From Sphingobacteriaceae bacterium (lineage in GTDB: Bacteria; Bacteroidota; Bacteroidia; B-17B0; Aurantibacillaceae): a stretch of DNA of 6,306 bases. Positions 1 through 5,640 of this stretch are shown here, one piece after another. The position numbers and the translations under genes are program-made. The stretch spans positions 1-6,306 of the forward strand of contig JAHEYE010000208.1 in assembly GCA_023251695.1 (NCBI GenBank), in the 5' to 3' direction. The notes under the pieces are model-generated. The model was given only the letters and a program-made list of their open reading frames with translations, was not told where the DNA came from and made no database searches. The number at the start of each line of letters is the position of its first letter. Within the stretch, counting starts at the first letter, position 1.

Positions 1-528
1 GAGAATACGGATATTTTTATAACCAAAGTCCTCTAATTTTTTATGCAGATAATCACATCCCACAAATTCATACGTTCTCGCACAAGCTGTATTATCACTC
101 ACCAATAACATTTTTTTAATGTAATTTCCTACAGAAGGAAAATCAGATTGTGAAGTTGAGTCTGCATAAATTTTACGCTGACAATAAAACGCACTATCCG
201 TAAGCATAGAAGTCTCCAAATCAATTCCTTTTTCTTTCAGCTCCTGCAGTTTAATTAAAGCTACCAAAGAAACGGGCAACTTGATTGTACTCGCCGGATA
301 AAAATAATTTTTATTGAGATGGTATTTGTATTCTTTAAAGGATGGCTTGTTATTTGCATCACGGTTAATTTGAGTGTAAACAACCTGCAATTTGTATTTA
401 TTGGGCTGAGATAGGACGTTGCTGTACGTTGTGAGTGTTGATTTTAAAAGACTGTCAAGAAATGGAGAGGTTTGAGAATGGGCCGGAAATGACAATATAA
501 TTGAGAGAAGAAAAAATCCCTTACACAT
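1..528 (-). CDS. Class A beta-lactamase-like secreted serine hydrolase, C-terminus cut by window edge
   Basis: An open frame of 176 codons runs from ATG at 528 to the left edge without a stop, so the C-terminal part is missing. Residues 1-19 look like a Sec signal peptide (MCKG, then a hydrophobic FFLLSIILSF core, cleavage near AHSQ), so the protein is probably periplasmic. The penicillin-recognising serine hydrolase motifs visible are S80-T-I-K83 (SxxK nucleophile and lysine, in the context YPASTIKLPVSL) and S144-D-N146 (SDN), 64 residues apart, close to the 60 of class A enzymes. The general-base glutamate (omega loop) and KTG motif would lie beyond the edge, so beta-lactam hydrolysis cannot be judged. 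Relatives in Bacteroidota are usually annotated simply as serine hydrolases; a D,D-peptidase or esterase role is equally possible. The start overlaps the permease gene end by 8 bp (ATGTGTAA), with an A-rich stretch and no clear Shine-Dalgarno site before it. This points to coupled translation as third gene of the cluster. Family call is firm, substrate unknown. Confidence 0.88.
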   Translation of the reverse strand, partial: MCKGFFLLSIILSFPAHSQTSPFLDSLLKSTLTTYSNVLSQPNKYKLQVVYTQINRDANNKPSFKEYKYHLNKNYFYPASTIKLPVSLVALIKLQELKEKGIDLETSMLTDSAFYCQRKIYADSTSQSDFPSVGNYIKKMLLVSDNTACARTYEFVGCDYLHKKLEDFGYKNIRIL

Positions 529-1837
529 TATTTTTTTCTTTGTTGAATTTTTCACTAAGCCAATAAAAAATGAATCCAATTGCAACTGTTCCCAAGCCAA
601 ATAAGGATTCTTCGGTTTTATTCTTAAAGATAAAAAATAAAATCCAGCCACTAATCAACAAAAATAAAATTGGAGTAACCGGATAAAGTGGAGTTTTAAA
701 TTCAGGCTTGATGTTTTTGTGCTTAAATCTTAATATAAACACACCAAAAACAGTTAAAAACGTAAATAAATTTAAGGTAAAGCCCACATATGTAATTAAG
801 GATTCAAATGAGGAAGTCATTACCAAAATGATTGAAATCACCGACTGAAAAATGACAGCAACATAAGGTACATTGTTTTTGTTAGAAGTCGAGAACACAC
901 TTAATTGTCTCATCCCCTTCCCCATTGCCTGCATAACTCGTGGTCCGGCTAAAATCATCGCACTTACAGTTGAAACTAATAATAAAGCAATCACTAAACT
1001 CATGAATTGCCCCAGATCATGACCAAATATTTTATTGGCGCTTAAATAGCCGACTTCAACTTGTCCTTTTAATTCGGCAACCGGAACGGAATACATAAAA
1101 ACAAAATTAAGTCCAGTATAAATTATCATCACAATTAAGGTTCCCCAAACTAAAGCTTTCGGTAAATTCTTTTGCGGGTTTTTTATTTCTCCGGCAATAT
1201 AGGAAGCTGCATTCCATCCGCTATAAGCATAAGTTACAAATACCAACGAAACCGCGAAAGCAGCTGAAGTTATTTGATTCCAACTATCAGAATTTGGCGC
1301 AAAGGACGTAACATGATCAGGCTTATGAAACAATCCAAACCCAACAAACATCACAATAATTACAATTTTAATTAAAGTAAATGCGCGTTGAAGTGCGCTT
1401 CCTAATTTTAAATTTACAGAGTGAATTGCTGTCAGAATAATAATTACAGCAATCGCCAAAAATTGGGCGTTAACATCTCCATAAATTTTATTCACGTACA
1501 AACCTAAAGCTGTTGCCGCCGCCGCAACCGGAGCCGCAAAACCAACCGTAACCGAAACCCACCCTGATAAAAACCCAACCGAGGGATGATATAATTTTGA
1601 TAAATAATTGTACTCGCCCCCACTCTCCGGAAATGCAGAACCGATTTCTCCATAAGTTAAAGCACCACATAATGATAATACCCCTCCAACAATCCACAAC
1701 ATCATAATCGCAAAACCGGATTCGATATTCATTACCTGAAAACCTAAACTCGTGAATACACCTGTGCCAATCATATTGGCAATTACCAATGAAATAGCTG
1801 TTGCAAAACCAATTTTTTGAATGTTCGATGAGTTCAT
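521..1837 (-). CDS. APC-superfamily amino acid permease (12 predicted membrane helices)
   Basis: A complete 438-residue inner-membrane protein, the usual length for bacterial APC-superfamily amino acid transporters. The first helix carries the substrate-binding glycine motif I24-GTGVF29. The segment after helix 2 reads PESGGEYNYL (70-79), and helix 6 with the following loop reads YSGWNAASYIAGEIKNP (205-221), both typical of the LAT/SteT-like branch. About 12 hydrophobic segments are visible (roughly 8-28, 41-61, 86-112, 124-140, 152-170, 192-212, 228-249, 276-297, 324-342, 346-369, 385-404, 411-427). The KTPLYPVTP motif (381-389) precedes helix 11. The substrate cannot be read from sequence; neutral amino acid uptake or exchange is the family's usual role. 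The start ATG shares one base with the stop of the upstream M23 peptidase gene (TAATG), and the stop lies inside the start region of the downstream serine hydrolase gene. It is therefore probably the middle gene of one transcript. No defects are seen. Confidence 0.93.
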   Translation of the reverse strand: MNSSNIQKIGFATAISLVIANMIGTGVFTSLGFQVMNIESGFAIMMLWIVGGVLSLCGALTYGEIGSAFPESGGEYNYLSKLYHPSVGFLSGWVSVTVGFAAPVAAAATALGLYVNKIYGDVNAQFLAIAVIIILTAIHSVNLKLGSALQRAFTLIKIVIIVMFVGFGLFHKPDHVTSFAPNSDSWNQITSAAFAVSLVFVTYAYSGWNAASYIAGEIKNPQKNLPKALVWGTLIVMIIYTGLNFVFMYSVPVAELKGQVEVGYLSANKIFGHDLGQFMSLVIALLLVSTVSAMILAGPRVMQAMGKGMRQLSVFSTSNKNNVPYVAVIFQSVISIILVMTSSFESLITYVGFTLNLFTFLTVFGVFILRFKHKNIKPEFKTPLYPVTPILFLLISGWILFFIFKNKTEESLFGLGTVAIGFIFYWLSEKFNKEKNNV

Positions 1838-1846
1838 TAATCGAAC
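1823..1846 (-). promoter_or_regulatory. Possible coupling hairpin with the stop-start junction in its loop
   Basis: A perfect 7-bp inverted repeat (GTTCGAT at 1823-1829, ATCGAAC at 1840-1846) surrounds the M23 peptidase/permease junction. In the leftward mRNA the 10-nt loop reads UAAUGAACUC, so it displays the stop and the overlapping start codon. No Shine-Dalgarno site is present for the permease. Ribosomes finishing the peptidase would unfold the stem, so it could enforce coupling. A back-of-envelope estimate gives a few 7-bp inverted repeats with 3-12 nt loops by chance in a window this size, so only the position is notable. Confidence 0.35.
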
Positions 1847-2808
1847 GATTGGGAAGACTTAGATGACATTTCCAACATTACCTGATATTGTTGAGGCGTT
1901 AAATCATTAAAGTAAAAATTAATCGGATTTACTTTTTCGCCATTCTTAATGACTTCGTAATGGATGTGTGGCGCAGTACTTAAACCTGTACTGCCGACAT
2001 AACCAACTAATTCACCACGCTTAATTTTTTTCCCAACCCTCACAGCCAGTTTACTCATGTGACCATATAAAGTTTGATAACCGAATCCATGATTAATTAC
2101 TACGTGATTACCGTAACCCTGGGCATTCGCATCCGCAGTTTCAACAACACCATCGCCTGTTGCATAAATCGGCGTTCCCTGCTCTGCTGCAAAATCCATT
2201 CCGGGATGAAACTCAGGCGTTTTATAGATCGGATGTGTTCTCCACCCAAAGCCACCGGGCTGACGACGTAAATCTTTATTATTAATTGGCATAATGGCCG
2301 GAATCGACATCATCATTTGTTCTTTATTCTTCGCCAATTTCACTACTTCATCAAACGATTTCGACTGAATATACAATTGCTTAGAAATTTTATCCAAACG
2401 CTCAGTTGTAGTTTTCAAAAGCTGCGCATTATCAAAATTATCGAATACTGAATAACGATCGCTGCCCCCAAAACCCGCCTGACGGATAGAATTAGGAATT
2501 GGTTCCGATTCAAAAATCACACGGTAAATGTTATCATCACGGTCTTGCAAATCATTTAGCACCAATTGTGTCTGGTCCATTTTTTTATCCAGTAAATTAT
2601 ATTGCAATTGTAGCGCTTCGATTTCACGCCGCAGCATTTTTTCTTTGGGAGAATCCAAAAACTTATAAGCCAGAATAACAGTACCTGTAGCAAACACTAA
2701 TCCAATCGCTAAATACGAGGTAAAACGCCAAAAACGGTCACGAAAAGTCACCTTAACCTTTTCATAGGTAAGCGATTTGGTATTAAATCTATATTTAACT
2801 TTCGACAT
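1837..2808 (-). CDS. Membrane-anchored M23 (LytM-type) zinc metallopeptidase
   Basis: A complete 323-residue protein, probably a peptidoglycan endopeptidase that cleaves stem-peptide cross-links in the periplasm. A basic N-terminus (1-29) is followed by one hydrophobic segment at about 31-50 without a cleavage site, indicating a type II membrane anchor. Residues 54-92 look like a coiled coil, then comes a linker with DDNIYRVIFESEPIP (91-105) that I recognise from Bacteroidota relatives. The LytM domain spans about 180-300: FGWRTHP (187-193), zinc ligands H201 and D205 in HPGMD, LYGH with catalytic H250, and HIH with H281 (catalytic) and H283 (zinc). All active-site residues are present, so it should be active, unlike degenerate LytM factors. 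The ATG at 2808 is the only start that gives the full basic N-terminus before the anchor. It is the promoter-proximal gene of a leftward cluster, divergent from alaS. There is no Shine-Dalgarno site, which is common in this phylum. The exact bond cleaved and any role in division or shape are unknown. Confidence 0.93.
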   Translation of the reverse strand: MSKVKYRFNTKSLTYEKVKVTFRDRFWRFTSYLAIGLVFATGTVILAYKFLDSPKEKMLRREIEALQLQYNLLDKKMDQTQLVLNDLQDRDDNIYRVIFESEPIPNSIRQAGFGGSDRYSVFDNFDNAQLLKTTTERLDKISKQLYIQSKSFDEVVKLAKNKEQMMMSIPAIMPINNKDLRRQPGGFGWRTHPIYKTPEFHPGMDFAAEQGTPIYATGDGVVETADANAQGYGNHVVINHGFGYQTLYGHMSKLAVRVGKKIKRGELVGYVGSTGLSTAPHIHYEVIKNGEKVNPINFYFNDLTPQQYQVMLEMSSKSSQSFD

Positions 2809-2838
2809 CTTGTTGAAAAACAGCCATTTTGACTATGG

Positions 2839-2868
2839 CAAAGATAAAAAATTAAGCTAAATTTGCAA
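2839..2868 (-). promoter_or_regulatory. Predicted Bacteroidota-type promoter of the M23/permease/hydrolase cluster
   Basis: Read on the minus strand, TTG (2868-2866) is followed after 19 nt by TATCTTTG (2846-2839), an exact match to the -7 pattern TAnnTTTG used by the primary sigma factor of Bacteroidota, with the TTG of the -33 element at a normal distance. Transcription would start near 2832, leaving a leader of roughly 25 nt before the peptidase ATG at 2808. The element match and its placement are directly visible; its activity is inferred. Confidence 0.7.
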
Positions 2869-2873
2869 GCTAA
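2854..2873. repeat. Direct heptamer repeat AAGCTAA in the divergent promoter region
   Basis: AAGCTAA occurs at 2854-2860 and again at 2867-2873, 13 bp apart start to start, flanking the point where the two candidate promoters meet. The copies could be half-sites for a regulator, but 13 bp is not a whole number of helical turns. In such AT-rich DNA a short repeat may also be chance. I do not recognise a regulator that binds this sequence. Confidence 0.3.
2858..2865 (+). promoter_or_regulatory. Candidate -7 element for alaS
   Basis: TAAATTTG matches the Bacteroidota -7 pattern TAnnTTTG on the plus strand and lies 48 nt before the alaS ATG. The nearest upstream TTTG (2828-2831) is 26 nt away, longer than the usual spacing of about 19-21 nt, so the -33 half is poor. 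If used, the start would fall near 2872 and the leader would be about 40 nt, including the hairpin at 2889-2906. The element abuts the -33 TTG of the leftward promoter, so the two promoters would compete for polymerase. Confidence 0.42.
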
Positions 2874-2888
2874 GTTAAGAGTTAAAAA

Positions 2889-2906
2889 GTGATAATGATT
2901 TATCAC
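2889..2906 (+). promoter_or_regulatory. Inverted repeat in the alaS leader (possible operator or RNA hairpin)
   Basis: GTGATAA (2889-2895) and TTATCAC (2900-2906) form a perfect 7-bp inverted repeat around the tetranucleotide TGAT. It ends immediately before the AGG ribosome binding site of alaS, so a folded stem in the mRNA would lie against the initiation region, and in DNA the dyad would lie just downstream of the predicted transcription start. E. coli AlaRS is known to repress its own gene by binding a dyad near the alaS start. A similar role here is only a suggestion, and the AT-rich stem would be weak as RNA. Confidence 0.4.
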
Positions 2907-2909
2907 AGG
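2907..2909 (+). promoter_or_regulatory. Short ribosome binding site for alaS
   Basis: AGG sits four bases before the ATG at 2914 (AGGTTTTATG). It is a minimal Shine-Dalgarno core with somewhat short spacing, but it is the clearest one in the window and supports this start. The encoded N-terminus MEANKVRQTFLDFF also aligns with the usual AlaRS start. Confidence 0.5.
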
Positions 2910-2913
2910 TTTT

Positions 2914-5586
2914 ATGGAAGCGAATAAAGTACGGCAAACATTTTTAGATTTTTTCAAGAGTAAAGGACATGAGATTGTTCCCTCTGCGCCAATGGTGGTG
3001 AAGGGTGATCCAACGCTTATGTTCAATAACAGCGGTATGGCGCCCTTCAAAGATATTTTTTTAGGAAACGTTCCTATTAAACACCCACGCATCGCTGATA
3101 CGCAAAAATGTTTACGTGTAAGCGGAAAGCATAACGACTTAGAAGAAGTTGGCGTTGATACTTATCATCACACCATGTTCGAAATGTTGGGTAATTGGAG
3201 TTTCGGTGATTATTTTAAGAAAGATGCGATTGAATGGGCCTGGGAATTATTAACGAAAGTTTATAAAATTGATCCGTACCGTTTATACGTTACTGTTTTT
3301 GAAGGCGACGAAAAAGAAGGTCTGGCTTTTGATCAGGAAGCTTATGATACCTGGGCAAAATTAATTCCTAAAGACAGAATTCTGAAAGGAAATAAAAAAG
3401 ATAATTTCTGGGAAATGGGCGAAATGGGTCCATGTGGTCCTTGCAGCGAAATTCATTGCGACATCCGTAAAAGTGAAGAGAGGTTAGGAAGTCCGGGACA
3501 TGTTTTAGTAAACACGGGACATCCTCAGGTAATAGAGATTTGGAACAATGTGTTCATGGAATTTGAGCGCAAAGCCGATGGTTCATTGATAAAACTACCG
3601 AAACAGCACGTGGATACCGGAATGGGTTTCGAACGTTTGTGCGTTGTGTTACAAGGAAAACAAAGTAACTATGATACGGATGTGTTCATGCCCATCATTC
3701 ACAAAATTGAAGAATTAAGCGGTTTACGTTACAAACCGGAAGATGAAGCGCATCACAAAAAACAATTGATGATCAATATCGGCATGCGTGTTATTGCTGA
3801 TCACATCCGTGCTATTTCATTTTCTATTTGTGATGGTCAGTTACCAAGCAATACTGGCGCAGGCTATGTTATCAGAAGGATTTTGAGACGCGCTATCCGT
3901 TACGGTTATCAGTCGTTGAACATGAAAGAGCCTTTTATGTACCGTTTGGTTCCGACATTAGCGAATCAAATGGGACAAGCATTTCCGGAATTAGTGAATC
4001 AAAAAGTATTGGTTGAGAAAGTAATTAAGGAAGAAGAAATTTCTTTCTATAAAACATTGGAATTTGGTTTAAAGCGGATTGATCAGGTGTGTATTGATTT
4101 AACCAATTCGAAAAAAGGAACCGTTATTGACGGTAAAGTAGTTTTTGAATTGTACGATACATTTGGATTTCCTCTTGATTTAACACAATTGATTGCGAAG
4201 AGTTATGATTTGAGTGTTGACGAAGATAGTTTCGCTAAATATTTAGAGGAACAAAAAAACCGTTCGCGCGCTGCTACAAGTGTAGATACCGAAGATTGGA
4301 TTTATACAGAATTCGGAAAATCGGTTCAAGGTGAAAAAGAAACTGAATTTGTAGGCTACGATGAATTAGAGACCGAATGTAAAATTGTCCGTTACCGGAA
4401 AGTAAAAGCAAAGAACAAAGAGCAATATAATCTGGTTATCAATAAAACTCCTTTTTATGCTGAGAGCGGTGGACAAGTCGGAGATATTGGTGTTTTAGAA
4501 AGCATAAATGAAAAAGTTTTTATAACTGATACCAGAAAAGAAAACGGTGTATTTATTCATTTCTGCGATAAACTACCTGAAAATATTAATATTGCTTATG
4601 TTGCAAAAGTCGACAAAACAAGAAGACTGCTCATCAACAATAACCACAGTGCTACGCACCTTTTGCATGCCGCTTTAAGAAATACACTCGGAAAACATGT
4701 TGAGCAAAAAGGAAGTTTGGTAAATGACGAACATTTACGTTTCGACTTTTCGCATTTTTCAAAAGTTACTGATGAAGAATTGAAAGAAATTGAACATGTT
4801 GTTAATTCCAAAATCCGTGAGAATGTCCCTGTAACTATTGAATTAATGAACATTGAAGCTGCTAAAAAAACAGGAGCTATGGCTTTATTCGGGGAAAAAT
4901 ACGGAGACGTGGTCCGGGTGGTGACGATGGATAAAAATTTCTCGATAGAGCTTTGTGGTGGTACGCATGTAACTTCAACCGGACAAATTGGTTTCTTTAA
5001 ATTAAAGAGTGAAGGTGCAGTTGCGGCGGGTATAAGAAGGATCGAGGCGATTTCATCGGCTAAAGTGGAAGAGTTTTTTGAAGAGCAAAGTTCGACTTTA
5101 AATGAAATCAAAAATATTTTCAAGGGCAGTAAAAATATTGTGAAGAGCATAACTGATTTTGTTGAAGAACATAATCAATTGCAAAAACAATATTTAGAAC
5201 TTATCAGAGAGCGCGCTAAAGTTGTGAAAGAGAATTTACAAACTGAAATTAAAAAAACAACACCTAAAGATGGAATCCGTTTGGTAAGTACTAAAATTGA
5301 ATTCAATCATCTCGATGAAATAAAAAACATTCATTTTCAGTTAACTAAAGAATTTTCTGATTTGGTTTTAATTACCGGTTACGAATTGGATGGCGCTGCA
5401 GGTTTAACAGGCTCTACCTCCACTCAATTGGTTGAATCAAAAAAAATCGATATGGGTAAAATCATCCGCGAATCGGCAGCAGTTATGAAAGGTAATGGCG
5501 GCGGACAAAAATTCTTTGCGCAAGGTAAAGGTCCGGAATTATCTTCTTTGGATAATGCCATGAACAAAGCTAAAACCTTAATATAG
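2914..5586 (+). CDS. alaS: Alanyl-tRNA synthetase
   Basis: A complete 890-residue cytoplasmic class II synthetase, slightly longer than the roughly 875 residues of E. coli AlaRS, that charges tRNA-Ala with alanine using ATP. The N-terminus MEANKVRQTFLDFF begins the catalytic domain (1 to about 250) with RVSGKHNDLEEVG (68-80), HHTMFEMLGNWSFGDYF (85-101), CGPCSEIH (174-181) and DTGMGFERL (234-242). The helical tRNA-recognition region follows, with GAGYVIRRILRRAIRYG (315-331). The editing domain has all four metal-binding positions: H578 and H582 in HSATH, C681 and H685 in CGGTH. It should therefore clear mischarged Ser- and Gly-tRNA-Ala. A helical linker (about 720-780) leads to a C-Ala/DHHA1 domain ending with a glycine-rich NGGGQKFFAQGKG (861-873), which departs from the common GGGxxxxAQxGG form. 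Transcribed away from the M23 peptidase gene; a palindrome follows its TAG stop. No frameshift or missing catalytic residue is seen. Confidence 0.98.
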   Translation: MEANKVRQTFLDFFKSKGHEIVPSAPMVVKGDPTLMFNNSGMAPFKDIFLGNVPIKHPRIADTQKCLRVSGKHNDLEEVGVDTYHHTMFEMLGNWSFGDYFKKDAIEWAWELLTKVYKIDPYRLYVTVFEGDEKEGLAFDQEAYDTWAKLIPKDRILKGNKKDNFWEMGEMGPCGPCSEIHCDIRKSEERLGSPGHVLVNTGHPQVIEIWNNVFMEFERKADGSLIKLPKQHVDTGMGFERLCVVLQGKQSNYDTDVFMPIIHKIEELSGLRYKPEDEAHHKKQLMINIGMRVIADHIRAISFSICDGQLPSNTGAGYVIRRILRRAIRYGYQSLNMKEPFMYRLVPTLANQMGQAFPELVNQKVLVEKVIKEEEISFYKTLEFGLKRIDQVCIDLTNSKKGTVIDGKVVFELYDTFGFPLDLTQLIAKSYDLSVDEDSFAKYLEEQKNRSRAATSVDTEDWIYTEFGKSVQGEKETEFVGYDELETECKIVRYRKVKAKNKEQYNLVINKTPFYAESGGQVGDIGVLESINEKVFITDTRKENGVFIHFCDKLPENINIAYVAKVDKTRRLLINNNHSATHLLHAALRNTLGKHVEQKGSLVNDEHLRFDFSHFSKVTDEELKEIEHVVNSKIRENVPVTIELMNIEAAKKTGAMALFGEKYGDVVRVVTMDKNFSIELCGGTHVTSTGQIGFFKLKSEGAVAAGIRRIEAISSAKVEEFFEEQSSTLNEIKNIFKGSKNIVKSITDFVEEHNQLQKQYLELIRERAKVVKENLQTEIKKTTPKDGIRLVSTKIEFNHLDEIKNIHFQLTKEFSDLVLITGYELDGAAGLTGSTSTQLVESKKIDMGKIIRESAAVMKGNGGGQKFFAQGKGPELSSLDNAMNKAKTLI

Positions 5587-5616
5587 CCGCAGTTCCGATA
5601 GCTATCGGAATCACGG
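5587..5616 (+). repeat. Perfect 18-bp palindrome after alaS with outer matching arms
   Basis: TTCCGATAGCTATCGGAA (5593-5610) is fully self-complementary. Outside it, after three unpaired bases on each side, CCG (5587-5589) matches CGG (5614-5616), so the whole 30 bp can fold. As RNA it gives a 7-bp stem with an AGCU loop, an internal loop and a 3-bp base. It starts directly after the alaS stop. Only a short ATTTT follows, so it is a poor classic terminator, though it could protect the alaS 3' end or attenuate proC. It could equally be one copy of a dispersed palindromic repeat or a protein binding site. A 9-bp-arm palindrome without spacer is unexpected by chance here (about 0.02 per window if bases were random). 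Confidence 0.7.
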
Positions 5617-5640
5617 ATTTTCACTGAATTATTAAAAAAA

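Noticed and set aside
1488..1697. 69-codon frame on the minus strand inside the permease gene
   Set aside because: It is a different reading frame of the same strand within a clear permease gene, and its Trp/Cys/Gly-rich composition is typical of a shadow frame.
2074..2271. 65-codon plus-strand frame opposite the M23 domain
   Set aside because: It lies antisense to the conserved LytM catalytic region, has no recognisable domain or start signal, and is explained by the codons of the real gene.
2795..2827. Ten-codon upstream reading frame (MAVFQQDVES) overlapping the M23 peptidase start out of frame
   Set aside because: Its ATG would lie only about five bases from the predicted transcription start, with no ribosome binding site. 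Short chance frames are common, and nothing else supports translation.
2748..3092. 114-codon minus-strand frame across the intergenic region and the alaS start
   Set aside because: It overlaps the start of alaS antisense and the start of the M23 gene out of frame. Its residues do not resemble any family I know.
3406..3435. Short tandem-looking stretch GAAATGGGC GAAATGGGT in alaS
   Set aside because: It encodes the conserved AlaRS motif EMGEMGPCGPC and reflects the protein, not a DNA repeat.
4596..5150. 184-codon minus-strand frame antisense to the alaS editing domain
   Set aside because: It mirrors the highly conserved HSATH to CGGTH region on the opposite strand. Low-complexity Ser/Leu/Cys content marks it as a shadow.
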